DNA from: Sulfurihydrogenibium yellowstonense SS-5
GTDB taxonomy: Bacteria > Aquificota > Aquificia > Aquificales > Hydrogenothermaceae
Reading direction: 5' to 3'
Length of the DNA stretch: 11,438 nucleotides
Assembly (NCBI RefSeq): GCF_000173615.1
Contig: NZ_ABZS01000032.1
Location: forward strand, 1-11,438
Position numbers and translations under genes: made by a program. Below the pieces are notes generated by a model. That model was not told the DNA's origin. It saw only the letters and a list, made by a program, of their open reading frames with translations, and ran no database searches. Shown here piece after piece: positions 1 through 6,845 of this stretch. How positions within the stretch are numbered: position 1 is the first letter of the stretch; each line of letters opens with the position of its first letter.

Positions 1-578
1 ATTTCTTGTTGATGATAGGATTTTATGGAATTTTCTTTGAGCTTTATAATCCCGGCTCTATCATCCCCGGAACGGTTGGAGCAATCTCTCTTGCACTGGC
101 TTTATATTCTCTAAATATCATCTCTGCAAACTGGCTTGGTGTGATTTTGATAGGTTTGGGTGTTTTATTCTTTATCTTAGAGATGATAACTCCGTTGTTT
201 GGTGGGCTTGCTGTTGCTGGTGTTATATCATTAGCTCTTGGTTCTATTATTTTAATCCCTTCCGATTCAGTTTATGGTGGTATATCATTGCAAGTAATCA
301 TTCCAACGGTAATTTTCAGTGCTGTATTTTTCTTTTTAGTGGCATACAAAGGTGCAAAAATTCAAAAAGAAAAACCAAAAACAGGCTCAGAGGCTATGAT
401 TGGAGATAAGGCAGTGGCTTATACAGACATTAATAAAGAATACGGAAAAGTGATGTATCATGGCGAGCTTTGGTTTGCATACTCAGATGAAGAGATAAAG
501 AAAGATGAAACGGTAATCATAGAAAAAGTAGAAGGTTTGAAGTTAAAAGTTAGGAAAGCTAAACCGGATGATGATTAA
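1..578 (+). CDS. nfeD: NfeD family membrane protein, C-terminal part (5' end outside window)
   Basis: The reading frame is open from the window edge, so the true start lies upstream; the TTG at 6 and ATG at 12 are probably internal codons. Residue numbers here count from that TTG. The visible part begins in a hydrophobic stretch with the motif ELYNPGSIIPG (12-22). Further membrane segments lie at about 24-37, 44-61, 65-84 and 96-114. A soluble domain at about 125-186 (GSEAMIGDKA, then HGELWFAYS) matches the NfeD OB-fold. The ExxNPGxxxPG pattern is typical of long NfeD proteins, which carry a ClpP-class serine protease domain before the membrane region and partner with slipin/stomatin proteins in membrane quality control. 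That protease domain would be outside the window, which is inference. No slipin gene follows: the next gene is convergent queC. The family call is firm; the long form is likely. Confidence 0.85.
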   Translation, partial: FLLMIGFYGIFFELYNPGSIIPGTVGAISLALALYSLNIISANWLGVILIGLGVLFFILEMITPLFGGLAVAGVISLALGSIILIPSDSVYGGISLQVIIPTVIFSAVFFFLVAYKGAKIQKEKPKTGSEAMIGDKAVAYTDINKEYGKVMYHGELWFAYSDEEIKKDETVIIEKVEGLKLKVRKAKPDDD

Positions 579-590
579 TCTGTGGAATCT

Positions 591-614
591 GAGATTCTGG
601 TATAGCTAAGAATG
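591..614 (+). repeat. Possible degenerate copy of the interspersed ATTCT...AGAAT repeat
   Basis: GAGATTCT at the left and AAGAATGA at the right match the ends of the better copies at 688-715 and 11228-11255, but the centre differs. It lies just after the nfeD stop codon. It could be chance similarity in A+T-rich DNA. Confidence 0.3.
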
Positions 615-661
615 AGGCATCCTTTCTTTGCTACCCTAAGGCTGTAAAGTTGAAAGATCTA

Positions 662-690
662 CTCCTTTTAATGTTTTTTTAAAACAGGAG
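662..690. other. Imperfect stem-loop between the convergent genes nfeD and queC
   Basis: The left arm CTCCTTTTAA (662-671) pairs with TTAAAACAGGAG (679-690), with CA bulged out of the right arm and a loop of T-rich sequence between. It sits where transcripts of nfeD (+) and queC (-) should both end. Neither strand has a clear U-run directly after the stem, so a rho-independent terminator is possible but weak. Confidence 0.25.
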
Positions 691-715
691 ATTCTTCGCT
701 GACGCTCAGAATGAC
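688..715 (+). repeat. Interspersed 28-bp repeat, good copy
   Basis: The 28-bp sequence here recurs exactly at 11228-11255. Its core ATTCTTCGCTGACGCTCAG ends in AGAATGAC. The ends ATTCT and AGAAT are inverted, with a GC/GC pair inside, so a weak hairpin can form. The next copy starts 49 bp further on. Confidence 0.85.
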
Positions 716-737
716 ACTGTAAAGGTGAAAAGGTGGA

Positions 738-764
738 AGATTCTTTGCACGGCTTCAGAATGAC
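738..764 (+). repeat. Interspersed repeat, variant copy
   Basis: This copy shares GATTCT at the start and CAGAATGAC at the end with the copy at 688-715, but the centre reads TTGCACGGCTT. The inverted ATTCT/AGAAT ends are kept while the centre changes. The variant centre resembles the copy at 11329-11356 (ACACGGCTG). Confidence 0.75.
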
Positions 765-784
765 AAATTGAAACAATCTTTAAT

Positions 785-1453
785 TTAAGCTGTGGTATCT
801 GAAAAAGCTTCTCTTAAAGCATCTTCTCTCTGTCTGCAGGTTGCACACTCTCCGCAGGGTGGAACAGTTCCTTTATAACAGGAGTATGTTTTTTCAAATG
901 GAACTCCAAGCTCCCTGCCAAGCTTTGCAATGTCTGTTTTACCCATGCCTAAGAATGGAGTAAAAATCTTTATTCTGTTTTTCTTCTTTGCTACCATCAC
1001 AGAACTTGCATTTATAACCGCTTCTGCAGATGATGCAAACTCCGCCCTGCAGTCCGGATATGGTGAGTCTAAGGAATGTATGCCAATTCCTATATTTTCT
1101 ATCTCATAAACATCAGCAAACGATGCTGCTATTGACAAAAATATTAAATTTCTCATTGGTACGGTGGTTATGGGTGGTTCATCTGGATAGTTTTCTGATG
1201 GAATTTCTAAATTCTCATCTGTTAAAGCATTACCTTTAAGCTGTTTTAGGTGTGGCACTTCAACGATAAAATGCTCCTTTACGCCTGCAATTTTTGAAAG
1301 TTCTTTTGCATATTCAAGCTCTATGCTGTGTTTTTGTCCATAAGAATAGGATATAGCATATACATCTTTAAACATAGTTTTTGATAGCCATAGTAAAACA
1401 GCACTATCCATTCCACCGGATAATAAAACGATTATATTTTCTTTCTTTAACAT
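785..1453 (-). CDS. queC: 7-cyano-7-deazaguanine synthase QueC
   Basis: The product is a 222-residue PP-loop enzyme that converts 7-carboxy-7-deazaguanine to preQ0 using ATP and ammonia, a cytoplasmic step toward queuosine in tRNA. The N-terminal PP-loop motif SGGMDSA is at residues 12-18. A zinc site is formed by four cysteines near the C terminus (192, 200, 203, 206, in CYKG and CGECATC), as in known QueC proteins, and the length is typical. The ATG start follows the prfB stop codon after a single base, so the two genes should be translationally coupled. It is the last gene of the minus-strand run; downstream are only repeats and convergent nfeD. No queD, queE or queF is in the window. No preQ1 riboswitch would be expected or is visible at this internal operon position. 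Confidence 0.97.
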   Translation of the reverse strand: MLKKENIIVLLSGGMDSAVLLWLSKTMFKDVYAISYSYGQKHSIELEYAKELSKIAGVKEHFIVEVPHLKQLKGNALTDENLEIPSENYPDEPPITTVPMRNLIFLSIAASFADVYEIENIGIGIHSLDSPYPDCRAEFASSAEAVINASSVMVAKKKNRIKIFTPFLGMGKTDIAKLGRELGVPFEKTYSCYKGTVPPCGECATCRQREDALREAFSDTTA

Positions 1454-1454
1454 T

Positions 1455-2564
1455 TTATTGTCCGCCTTTTGCTTTCCATTTTAGATAGCTTTCTATAAAG
1501 TCATCTATTTCTCCATCCATTACGGCTTCTATATTTCCAGTCTCAAATCCTGTTCTTAAATCTTTGACCATTTGATATGGCTGGAAAACATAAGACCTTA
1601 TCTGACTTCCCCATGTGATATCTTTTTTCTCGCCTTCAAGCTCTTTTTGTTTTTCTTTTCTTTTTTCAAGCTCTAACTGATAAAGCTTTGCTTTAAGCAT
1701 ATTCATAGCTTTAAGTTTGTTTTGAAGCTGAGACCTTTCGCTCTGACAAGCAACTACAATACCTGTTGGAATATGTGTAATTCTAACAGCTGAATCTGTT
1801 TTGTTTACATGCTGACCGCCTGCACCGCCTGCTCTGTATGTATCTATTCTAAGGTCTTCTTCGTTTATTTCTACTTTTATATCTTCATCAATTTCTGGAA
1901 TTACTGAAACAGCTGAAAAGGATGTATGTCTTCTTTTGTTTGCATCAAATGGAGAAATTCTTACAAGTCTATGAACTCCTTGCTCTCCTTTTAAATATCC
2001 ATAAGCATAAGGTCCTTTTATAATCACCGTTGCACTTTTAACGCCTGCCACATCATCCGGCTGAAAGTCTACAAGCTCAACTTGATAGCCTCTCTTTTCT
2101 GCCCATCTTGTATACATTCTAAGTAGCATCTCTGTCCAGTCGCAAGCTTCAACTCCACCTGAGCCAGCCTGAACAGTAAGGATTGCATTTTTTGAATCCA
2201 TCTCATCCGATAACAGGCTACCAAGCTCTAATCTGCTGATTTCTTTTTCTATCTCTTTTAATTCTTTTTCAACTTCGTTATAAAGCTCTTGGTCTTCTTC
2301 CATTTCAAGAAGTGTGATATAGTCTAAAAGGTTATTGATTTTTTCATCAACTGTTAAAATTTCTTCTAATTTTTCTCCTAAATAGTTTCTTCTTGATGAG
2401 ATTTCTTGAGCTTTTTTCGTATCGTTCCAAAAGTTAGGGTCTGCCATTAAATCATCAAGTTGTTTTATCTCCTCTTCTAACTTTTCTGGCTTTAAAATCT
2501 CTTTTAAATTATCCCACTTCTCTTTTATCTCTTCCCATTTAGTCTTTATTTCTTCTACTATCAT
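1455..2564 (-). CDS. prfB: Peptide chain release factor 2
   Basis: RF2 recognises UAA and UGA in the ribosomal A site and triggers peptide release. The 369-residue protein has an N-terminal helical domain (about 1-110), the RF2-type stop-codon tripeptide SPF (204-206) followed by RRHTSF, and the catalytic GGQ (249-251) within [20 protein letters not shown] rather than PxT separates it from RF1. The frame is uninterrupted from the ATG, so the in-frame UGA and +1 programmed frameshift used by many prfB genes near codon 26 is absent; the aligned region reads [14 protein letters not shown]. An AAAGGTG ribosome binding site lies about 6 nt before the ATG. It follows hsdS after 56 nt and precedes queC by 1 nt. 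Confidence 0.97.
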   Translation of the reverse strand: MIVEEIKTKWEEIKEKWDNLKEILKPEKLEEEIKQLDDLMADPNFWNDTKKAQEISSRRNYLGEKLEEILTVDEKINNLLDYITLLEMEEDQELYNEVEKELKEIEKEISRLELGSLLSDEMDSKNAILTVQAGSGGVEACDWTEMLLRMYTRWAEKRGYQVELVDFQPDDVAGVKSATVIIKGPYAYGYLKGEQGVHRLVRISPFDANKRRHTSFSAVSVIPEIDEDIKVEINEEDLRIDTYRAGGAGGQHVNKTDSAVRITHIPTGIVVACQSERSQLQNKLKAMNMLKAKLYQLELEKRKEKQKELEGEKKDITWGSQIRSYVFQPYQMVKDLRTGFETGNIEAVMDGEIDDFIESYLKWKAKGGQ

Positions 2565-2620
2565 CGCTGCACCTTTAAAGAATTTTTTGAAATGATAATT
2601 TTATCAAATTTTAAGTTATT

Positions 2621-3895
2621 TCAAGATGGATGTCTAACTCTAATTTTTCCTGTCATAAGCTGGTGTAGTAATGTTTTAAATAAGCTTCGTAATGCTACTT
2701 TCTTCTTTTCTTCTGCTTGGATTTTTTGGTCTATTGTTGTTAGAATGTTAGCTATTTTTTGCTGTTCGTCAAGTGGTGGAAGGGGGATTTTTATAGACTT
2801 GAATTCTGTTAGCTGGAAATTATACTTACCATCGGAAGACCTTCTAACATAATCTTTATAATTAAACCAATATGAATTTGCCATAAAATACAAAAATTTT
2901 GGGATGACAGTATTAACTTTTACTCTTGCTCTAAATACGAAAGAAGCAAACCCAATACCTTCAAAAGGAAGATTTTCAATAAAAACATTTCTGCCAACAT
3001 TCTCAATACTTCCGCTTGAACCAACAAAAAGAATATCGTTCAATTGAATTTGTTTATTCTTGGGAATATGCTTAATTAGATAATGATTATATTTTGAGTT
3101 AAAGTCAATATATCCATCTTTAATGTTTGGAATAGAAATTATCAAATGTCCGTTATCTTTATTACCTTCTTCAAACTTCCTCCAAGAAATTCCTCTATCG
3201 AGGTCAACAACCTCTCCCAATCTCACAACTTCCCAATGTTCTGGAATTAATCCGATTTCAGACTCTTTTAATTTAACTTTATCAATTTCATCAACTACAA
3301 CAGCTCCATAAGTAAAAAGATGCTTCATCATAGACTTTTTAAGCTGTTTTGTAGCATTTATAACTTTTTCTGCTTTTTCTATAGCATTTTGGACAGTAGA
3401 AAGAATATCAGCAATAGCTTTTTGCTCTTCAAGTGGTGGAAGGGGGATTTTAAGTCTTGCTAAATTTTCTTTATTTATAGCATTAAATACTGAGCCATAA
3501 CTTTCTTTTTCTATTAGATGTTTAAAAAACAAAAGAGAATAAAATAAAAATTCATTTATTCCGTTTTTCAAATTTAAAGATGCTAATCCTCTACCAATAC
3601 AGTAGTCCATATCTGCAATATTTACATCTCCAACAGGTGCTCTTACAGAGATTAACACGCTACCTTTTTTAGCTATTTTCAAGGGTTTTGTTGTATATTT
3701 TATATGTTTTGGACTAATATTACCAAATTCAGCCTTTCCTTGAAGAAATGGTATTCCTTTTCCATAGGTGTTATATGTATCGCCTGGTGGTGATTGCCCC
3801 ATTGTTATCTCTGCAACCTCTCCCAACCTCACAACTTCCCAATCCTCTGGAATTAAACCTATCTCAGTTTCCTTAAACCCTTTACTCTCTTTCAT
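2621..3895 (-). CDS. hsdS: Type I restriction-modification specificity subunit S (orphan)
   Basis: HsdS gives the DNA target to a type I methyltransferase/restriction complex. The 424-residue protein shows the classic two-half design. The first target-recognition domain starts after GLIPEDWEVVRLGEV (13-27) and includes GQSPPGDTYN (33-42). The first conserved helix starts at IPLPPLEEQKAIADIL (150-165). The second half repeats this: GLIPEHWEVVRLGEV (214-228), then IPLPPLDEQQKIANIL (370-385), ending in LLHQLMTGKIRV. The protein looks complete. No hsdM or hsdR is in the window; instead it lies 8 nt after tyrA and 56 nt before prfB. No clear Shine-Dalgarno precedes the ATG, so expression may rest on coupling to tyrA. 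It may work with M and R subunits encoded elsewhere, or be a relic. The family call is firm; activity is unknown. Confidence 0.95.
   Translation of the reverse strand: MKESKGFKETEIGLIPEDWEVVRLGEVAEITMGQSPPGDTYNTYGKGIPFLQGKAEFGNISPKHIKYTTKPLKIAKKGSVLISVRAPVGDVNIADMDYCIGRGLASLNLKNGINEFLFYSLLFFKHLIEKESYGSVFNAINKENLARLKIPLPPLEEQKAIADILSTVQNAIEKAEKVINATKQLKKSMMKHLFTYGAVVVDEIDKVKLKESEIGLIPEHWEVVRLGEVVDLDRGISWRKFEEGNKDNGHLIISIPNIKDGYIDFNSKYNHYLIKHIPKNKQIQLNDILFVGSSGSIENVGRNVFIENLPFEGIGFASFVFRARVKVNTVIPKFLYFMANSYWFNYKDYVRRSSDGKYNFQLTEFKSIKIPLPPLDEQQKIANILTTIDQKIQAEEKKKVALRSLFKTLLHQLMTGKIRVRHPS
2769..2791. repeat. Direct repeat inside hsdS, 3' copy (23 bp identical to 3429-3451)
   Basis: These 23 bases are identical to 3429-3451 and encode the end of the second recognition domain (IPLPPLDE). 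Start-to-start distance is 660 bp. Part of the likeness reflects conserved protein sequence, but exact DNA identity suggests gene conversion or recent duplication. Confidence 0.85.
3208..3261. repeat. Direct repeat inside hsdS, start of second half (partner at 3814-3867)
   Basis: This 54-bp stretch aligns without gaps to 3814-3867 with about 48 matching positions. It encodes ESEIGLIPEHWEVVRLGEV, the entry to the second recognition domain, against ETEIGLIPEDWEVVRLGEV in the first half. Together with the 23-bp pair, it brackets each recognition domain with near-identical DNA. Confidence 0.85.
3429..3451. repeat. Direct repeat inside hsdS, 5' copy (identical to 2769-2791)
   Basis: This is the partner of 2769-2791. 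It encodes the IPLPPLEE motif that closes the first recognition domain. Confidence 0.85.
3814..3867. repeat. Direct repeat inside hsdS, start of first half (partner at 3208-3261)
   Basis: This is the partner of 3208-3261, encoding the N-terminal entry motif of the first recognition domain. Confidence 0.85.
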
Positions 3896-3903
3896 TTCTA
3901 AAA

Positions 3904-4776
3904 CTAATCCAACGACATTCTCTTTTCTCTACTTTCTGACAAGATATTTAAAATCTCTTTCTCATCCTCTTTTTTGATAGCCTCTTTTAACCTTTCTAAG
4001 GATTTTTCAAAAACATCAATTGTATGCAAAACATTTTCTTTATTTTCTAAAAATATATCCTTCCAAACCGTTGGTGAACTTGCTGCTATTCTTGTAAAGT
4101 CTTTAAATCCTCCGCCCGGATATTTAAATAAATCAATCCCTGTCTCTTTTGATAAAACTATCAAGCTATCAACAAGTGCAAAAGCTATTGCATGGGGCAG
4201 ATGTGATACACTGGCAAAGACAAAATCATGTAAGTGTGGGTCCATTATTTCTGTTTTTGAGCCAATATCCTTCCAAAACTTTTCAACCTTTTCTATTTTC
4301 TCCCTATCTTCTCCAACAGGGGTTAATATCAATCTTGCATTTTTAAATAAATCATACTTTGCATTTTCTATGCCTTCTTTTTCTGTTCCTGCTATTGGAT
4401 GGACTCCTACAAAAACATGCGGCTTTAGTATCTCATACAATCTTAAAACCAAATCACCTTTTACACTGCCAACATCAGATATAACTGTATCATCTTTCAA
4501 AAAAGGTTTTATTTTTAATGCTATGCTTTCAAAGGTTTTAACAGGTGTTGATAAAACTACAAAATCTATATTTTCCCAAGGAATCATTTCATAAAAATCA
4601 TAACCTTCATCGATTGCTTTAAGCTCTAATGCTTTCTCTATTCTGTTTTTATTTAAATCAAACCCGTAGATTTTTCCTTTATAACCTTCTTTTCTTAACG
4701 CTAAGGCTAAAGACCCTCCAATTATTCCAAGACCGATGATTAAAATTCCCTTAAATCCACCAAAATCTTTTTCCAC
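3904..4776 (-). CDS. tyrA: Prephenate dehydrogenase
   Basis: The enzyme oxidises prephenate to 4-hydroxyphenylpyruvate with NAD(P)+ in tyrosine synthesis. The 290-residue protein has an N-terminal Rossmann fold with GLGIIG (15-20) and acidic residue D40 after the second strand, as expected for NAD preference. The prephenate-binding part includes HPIAGTEKEG (126-135), SHLPH (191-195) and GGGFKDFTRIAASSP (221-235). There is no chorismate mutase or ACT domain, so it is the monofunctional form, much like the Aquifex enzyme. The start is GTG at 4776, chosen because AGAGGTGAT lies about 5 nt upstream. That site falls in the 11-nt gap and tail of the preceding universal stress gene. hsdS follows after 8 nt. 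Confidence 0.96.
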   Translation of the reverse strand: MEKDFGGFKGILIIGLGIIGGSLALALRKEGYKGKIYGFDLNKNRIEKALELKAIDEGYDFYEMIPWENIDFVVLSTPVKTFESIALKIKPFLKDDTVISDVGSVKGDLVLRLYEILKPHVFVGVHPIAGTEKEGIENAKYDLFKNARLILTPVGEDREKIEKVEKFWKDIGSKTEIMDPHLHDFVFASVSHLPHAIAFALVDSLIVLSKETGIDLFKYPGGGFKDFTRIAASSPTVWKDIFLENKENVLHTIDVFEKSLERLKEAIKKEDEKEILNILSESREKRMSLD

Positions 4777-4787
4777 TGTATCACCTC

Positions 4788-5633
4788 TTACTTAACAAGC
4801 AATACAGGAACAGGAGACCTTGACATTATATAGTTTGTTGTACTTCCAAGAATAAGCTCTTTAACGATACTTTCACCAAACGCACCCATTACAATAAGGT
4901 CAAGATTGTCTTTATTTGTGGTTATATATTCATCTAATACATCCTCTGGTAAGCCGTATTTATCAATGAATTCAAACGAAACTTCAAGAATAGACTCAAG
5001 CCTTTCTTTAAAGCTTTCTGCTAATGGTTGGTCTTCTACTTTATCCTTAAACACAGAGATAACTTTTACATTTGTTTGTAATGTTTTTGCTAAATAGTTT
5101 ACATAGATTGCAGCATGGACTGATTTTTCCCTTCCATCAAATGCAAGTAAAATATTTTTTATTTCTCTAAATTCTGGTGGTGTTACCATTACCGGACAGT
5201 GTGCTTTTCTTGCTACTGCTTCAGCTGTAGAGCCAAGAAGAAGTGGAGCAAATCCTGCATGCTCACCTTTCTTTCCAACTATCAATATATCCTCCGGGTC
5301 AGCCATGTTAACAAGCTCATCTACAACCACGCCATAAGCTGATGCAATAGAACAATCACCGCCTTCTTCTCTGCATTTTATAGCAAATTCATCTAAAATT
5401 GCATCTGCTTTTGCATCAAGAATTTCTTTTATTTTTGCTGTTAAATCTCCGTAAACAGCAAAACCAAGACCACCTGCTATATCTGATAAGAAAGGTCCTT
5501 CTAATAGTCTTATATCAATGATATGAATACCTACAACCGGTCTTTTTAATTTTTTTGATAGATAAATTCCATATTCACCTGCTACTTTACTAATTTTTGA
5601 ACCATCCAATCCAACAAGAATTCTGCCAATCAT
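4788..5633 (-). CDS. Tandem universal stress protein (two UspA domains)
   Basis: The 281-residue cytoplasmic protein contains two Usp folds. Domain 1 runs from ILVGLDGS (5-12) to about 151, and domain 2 from ILLAFDG (161-167) to the end. Domain 2 keeps the ATP-binding signature G-2x-G-9x-GS (GAFGESIVKELILGST, 250-265). Domain 1 has a variant with ten residues in the spacer (GKKGEHAGFAPLLLGS, 120-135), so nucleotide binding may differ. Family members act in stress survival, often by an unclear mechanism. I chose the ATG at 5633: AGGAGAGG lies about 8 nt upstream, and a longer frame from 5666 would overlap the CDF gene by 31 nt and read through that ribosome binding site. The CDF stop codon is 2 nt upstream, so coupling is likely. 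Confidence 0.93.
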   Translation of the reverse strand: MIGRILVGLDGSKISKVAGEYGIYLSKKLKRPVVGIHIIDIRLLEGPFLSDIAGGLGFAVYGDLTAKIKEILDAKADAILDEFAIKCREEGGDCSIASAYGVVVDELVNMADPEDILIVGKKGEHAGFAPLLLGSTAEAVARKAHCPVMVTPPEFREIKNILLAFDGREKSVHAAIYVNYLAKTLQTNVKVISVFKDKVEDQPLAESFKERLESILEVSFEFIDKYGLPEDVLDEYITTNKDNLDLIVMGAFGESIVKELILGSTTNYIMSRSPVPVLLVK

Positions 5634-5635
5634 GA

Positions 5636-6826
5636 CTATACCTCTCCTTTTAAAAATTCTTTCCAAGATTTTACCACTTCATTTACCGATTCATCTACTT
5701 TATTTTTTTCTGTTTCCCATACCATGATGCTACTTTTTGATAGTAAAAATCTTACTTTAAAATCAAGTGGATGATTTTTTGACACTAAAACATCTAATCC
5801 AAGCTTTGAAAGGAGTTTAGATAGATTGTTTTCTTCTATAGCTATAGAATAACTGCTAAGAATTTCTAAATCTTGGCTAATATCGTAAATGCATACGACT
5901 CTTGCTGTTTCAAAATCTTTTATGTTTTGATTTTCATCACATAAAACGCCTATTCTTAAACCTTCCTGTCTTGCTGGTTCGTAATGGATTACGACAGATT
6001 CTATGTTTTGTATTTTTTGTTTTATCTCCTCTGCGATTTCATCAACGATTCTGTGTGCCTCTCTAAGAGACATGTTATAAAGAAGTATCTCTGCTTCAAT
6101 AAATTTATAACTTCCCGCAGTTCTTCCTTTTATTTCTTTTATATCAACTACTGCCGGATTTTTAAGAATTAAATTTTTGATTTTATTAAGCTCATCTAAG
6201 TCTAATGAATAATCAAGCAAAACTTTTATTGAATCTTTTAAAATTTCAAATCCGCTTTTAAAAATAAATATAGATACGATTGCTGCTGCATACTTATCTA
6301 AGTTATAACCAAAATAAACACTGATTAGACCTATCAAAACTATAATGGAAGAGAGAAAGTCAGCCCAAATATGCTCGGCATCTGCAACAAGAACAGGAGA
6401 GTTTAGTTTTTCACCGGCTTTCTTCTCAAGTCTTGAATAGAGAAATGTTAAAACCATCGCAATCAACATAACGATGATTGCATACTCTGGATTTTTTACT
6501 TGATGGCTTTCATGTGATAAAAATGCTTCTTTAAGTATTTCATACGATGCAAAGAATAAGAAAAAAGATATTATTACAGCTGCTATGTTTTCTACTTTAT
6601 AAAGACCGTAGGGAAAATCTTTTGATTTTTTTGCTGTAATCTTTACGCTGATAAATGATATGACAGATGCTATGAGGTCAGAAAAAGAGTGGATAGCCTC
6701 AGCAATAAGTCCAAGGCTATTTGTGATAAGTCCAACAACGAGTTTTAAGATTGATAAAAAAAGGTTTAAAGTTAGAGAGCCAAGTATCCAACGCTCTTTT
6801 AAAGTTTGGTGATGGTTGTTATTCAT
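5636..6826 (-). CDS. Cation diffusion facilitator transporter with extra C-terminal NifX/NifB-like domain
   Basis: This 396-residue inner-membrane protein exports divalent metal ions in exchange for protons. Six membrane segments lie within about 14-190. The metal site is HSFSD (H46, D50) in segment 2 and HIWAD (H152, D156) in segment 5; this two-HxxxD pattern is typical of Zn2+ transporters. The usual cytoplasmic dimer domain follows at about 207-284. Unlike ordinary CDF proteins of about 300 residues, there are some 110 more residues. This tail has LRIGVLCDENQNI, ARVVCIYDI, LGLDVLVSKNHPL and a terminal VNEVVKSWKEFLKGEV, a pattern like the NifX/NifB cofactor-binding domain. The domain call is from pattern only. 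An AGAGGT motif sits about 14 nt before the ATG, further than usual. carA ends 19 nt upstream. Confidence 0.93.
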   Translation of the reverse strand: MNNNHHQTLKERWILGSLTLNLFLSILKLVVGLITNSLGLIAEAIHSFSDLIASVISFISVKITAKKSKDFPYGLYKVENIAAVIISFFLFFASYEILKEAFLSHESHQVKNPEYAIIVMLIAMVLTFLYSRLEKKAGEKLNSPVLVADAEHIWADFLSSIIVLIGLISVYFGYNLDKYAAAIVSIFIFKSGFEILKDSIKVLLDYSLDLDELNKIKNLILKNPAVVDIKEIKGRTAGSYKFIEAEILLYNMSLREAHRIVDEIAEEIKQKIQNIESVVIHYEPARQEGLRIGVLCDENQNIKDFETARVVCIYDISQDLEILSSYSIAIEENNLSKLLSKLGLDVLVSKNHPLDFKVRFLLSKSSIMVWETEKNKVDESVNEVVKSWKEFLKGEV

Positions 6827-6845
6827 TATTCTAATTTTTTACCTC

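Noticed and set aside
1030..1239. Short plus-strand open frames opposite queC and other minus-strand genes
   Set aside because: They mirror conserved coding sequence on the other strand, lack ribosome binding sites and show no family features.
2593..2606. TGATAA/TTATCA inverted repeat between hsdS and prfB as a terminator or operator
   Set aside because: The loop would be 2 nt and the stem is all weak pairs in A+T-rich DNA; no U-run follows.
3974..4594. 206-residue plus-strand open frame opposite tyrA
   Set aside because: It is an antisense shadow of a well-supported gene, with no recognisable domain and low-complexity composition.
5634..5666. Upstream ATG that would lengthen the universal stress protein by 11 residues
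   Set aside because: It would overlap the CDF gene by 31 nt and translate through the AGGAGAGG ribosome binding site; the ATG at 5633 matches the normal Usp N terminus.
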